DNA from: Mycobacterium deserti
GTDB taxonomy: Bacteria > Actinomycetota > Actinomycetes > Mycobacteriales > Mycobacteriaceae
Direction of reading: 5' to 3'
Assembly (NCBI RefSeq): GCF_025345615.1
Contig: NZ_JAODWD010000002.1
Coordinates: 372,001-436,000 of the forward strand
DNA: 64,000 nucleotides
Made by a program: the position numbers and the translations under genes. The stretch's first letter is position 1. Each line of letters starts with the position of its first letter. The notes under the pieces were generated by a model that searched no databases, had not been told where the DNA came from, and worked only from the letters and a program-made list of their open reading frames with translations. Shown piece by piece: positions 63,763 to 64,000 of the stretch.

Positions 63763-64000
63763 TCAGTAGTGGCCTGGGCCGCGGCCTGCCATCGCCTCGA
63801 GCCGGGCGATCCGCTCCTCGATCGGCGGGTGCGTCGAGAACAGCTTGCCGATCTTCTCGCCGGACCGGAACGGGTTGGCGATCATCAAGTGAGCCTGGTC
63901 CGCCAGCTGCGGATCGGGTGGCAGCGGTGCCTGCTGCACGCCCGAACTGATCTTGCGCAGCGCGCTGGCCAGTGCCAGCGGGTCACCGGTCAGCTCGGCG
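63763..64000 (-). CDS. htpX: Membrane zinc protease HtpX, C-terminal end (5' part outside window)
   Basis: The last 78 residues, in a frame open to the window edge: [19 protein letters not shown], and the family ending [22 protein letters not shown] followed by GRGPGHY. The STHPP.EERI block is typical of M48B HtpX. HtpX degrades misfolded membrane proteins. Its position beside yajQ/gpsA matches the M. tuberculosis Rv0563 neighbourhood. Confidence 0.9.
   Translation of the reverse strand, partial: AELTGDPLALASALRKISSGVQQAPLPPDPQLADQAHLMIANPFRSGEKIGKLFSTHPPIEERIARLEAMAGRGPGHY

Overview
The window looks like chromosomal DNA of a mycobacterium, most likely an environmental Mycolicibacterium-type species. 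It is GC-rich throughout with strong GC3 bias. It carries two mycolic acid methyltransferases, a KasA/KasB-type ketosynthase, a wax ester synthase/DGAT, a DesA3-type desaturase, a CYP125-type P450 with an igr-like steroid side-chain operon, an HtrA protease close to Rv1223, and at the right end a YajQ - gpsA - htpX neighbourhood like Rv0566c-Rv0563. Relationships were recognised from memory of the families; no search was run.

Layout. 1-9.8 kb: lipid and redox genes (MFS exporter end, WS/DGAT, cNMP-binding protein, DesA3-like desaturase, a translationally coupled Baeyer-Villiger monooxygenase/esterase pair, a molybdopterin oxidoreductase). 9.8-17.3 kb: CYP125-like P450 facing a tightly overlapping seven-gene operon (two FadE, two MaoC halves, Ltp-type aldolase, DUF35, FadD17-like ligase), which is a rearranged igr-type steroid side-chain module. 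17.4-31.6 kb: a stress/dormancy-like block bracketed by two near-identical cspA cassettes. It contains micro-proteins, an HPF-like protein, a GT4 / six-hairpin / GH130 operon, an N5-(carboxyethyl)ornithine synthase-like gene, a pyruvate-oxidase-like ThDP enzyme, a STAS protein, a thioredoxin-reductase-like flavoprotein, two DUF5994 proteins, a broken ppk2, a CsbD-like protein and a DUF1206 membrane protein. 31.8-46.5 kb: a secreted DUF4185 (GH183-type) protein, two PAS-GGDEF proteins and an EAL-DICT protein (c-di-GMP), a Ser/Thr kinase fused to an extracellular solute-binding domain, a large repeat-bearing secreted hydrolase, a VOC protein, an APH(6)-like pseudokinase and a second P450. 46.5-60.5 kb: lipoproteins, a collagen-like repeat protein, two PhoD phosphatases, two mycolate methyltransferases next to a ketosynthase whose catalytic Cys is Asp, a GH5 lipoprotein, a Ddn-like protein, HtrA and a frameshifted arylsulfatase. 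61.3-64 kb: tRNA-Tyr and conserved core genes.

Most notable: (i) the kinase-TM-SBP3 fusion; (ii) the Cys-to-Asp ketosynthase beside a methyltransferase that lacks the carbonate-binding His; (iii) the paired cspA cassettes with identical 7-bp 5'-terminal hairpins, strong terminators and paralogous micro-proteins starting MxSxDLFSHP; (iv) a ppk2 that lost about 80 nt including its Walker A motif; (v) an aminoglycoside-kinase homologue with both catalytic Asp residues replaced.
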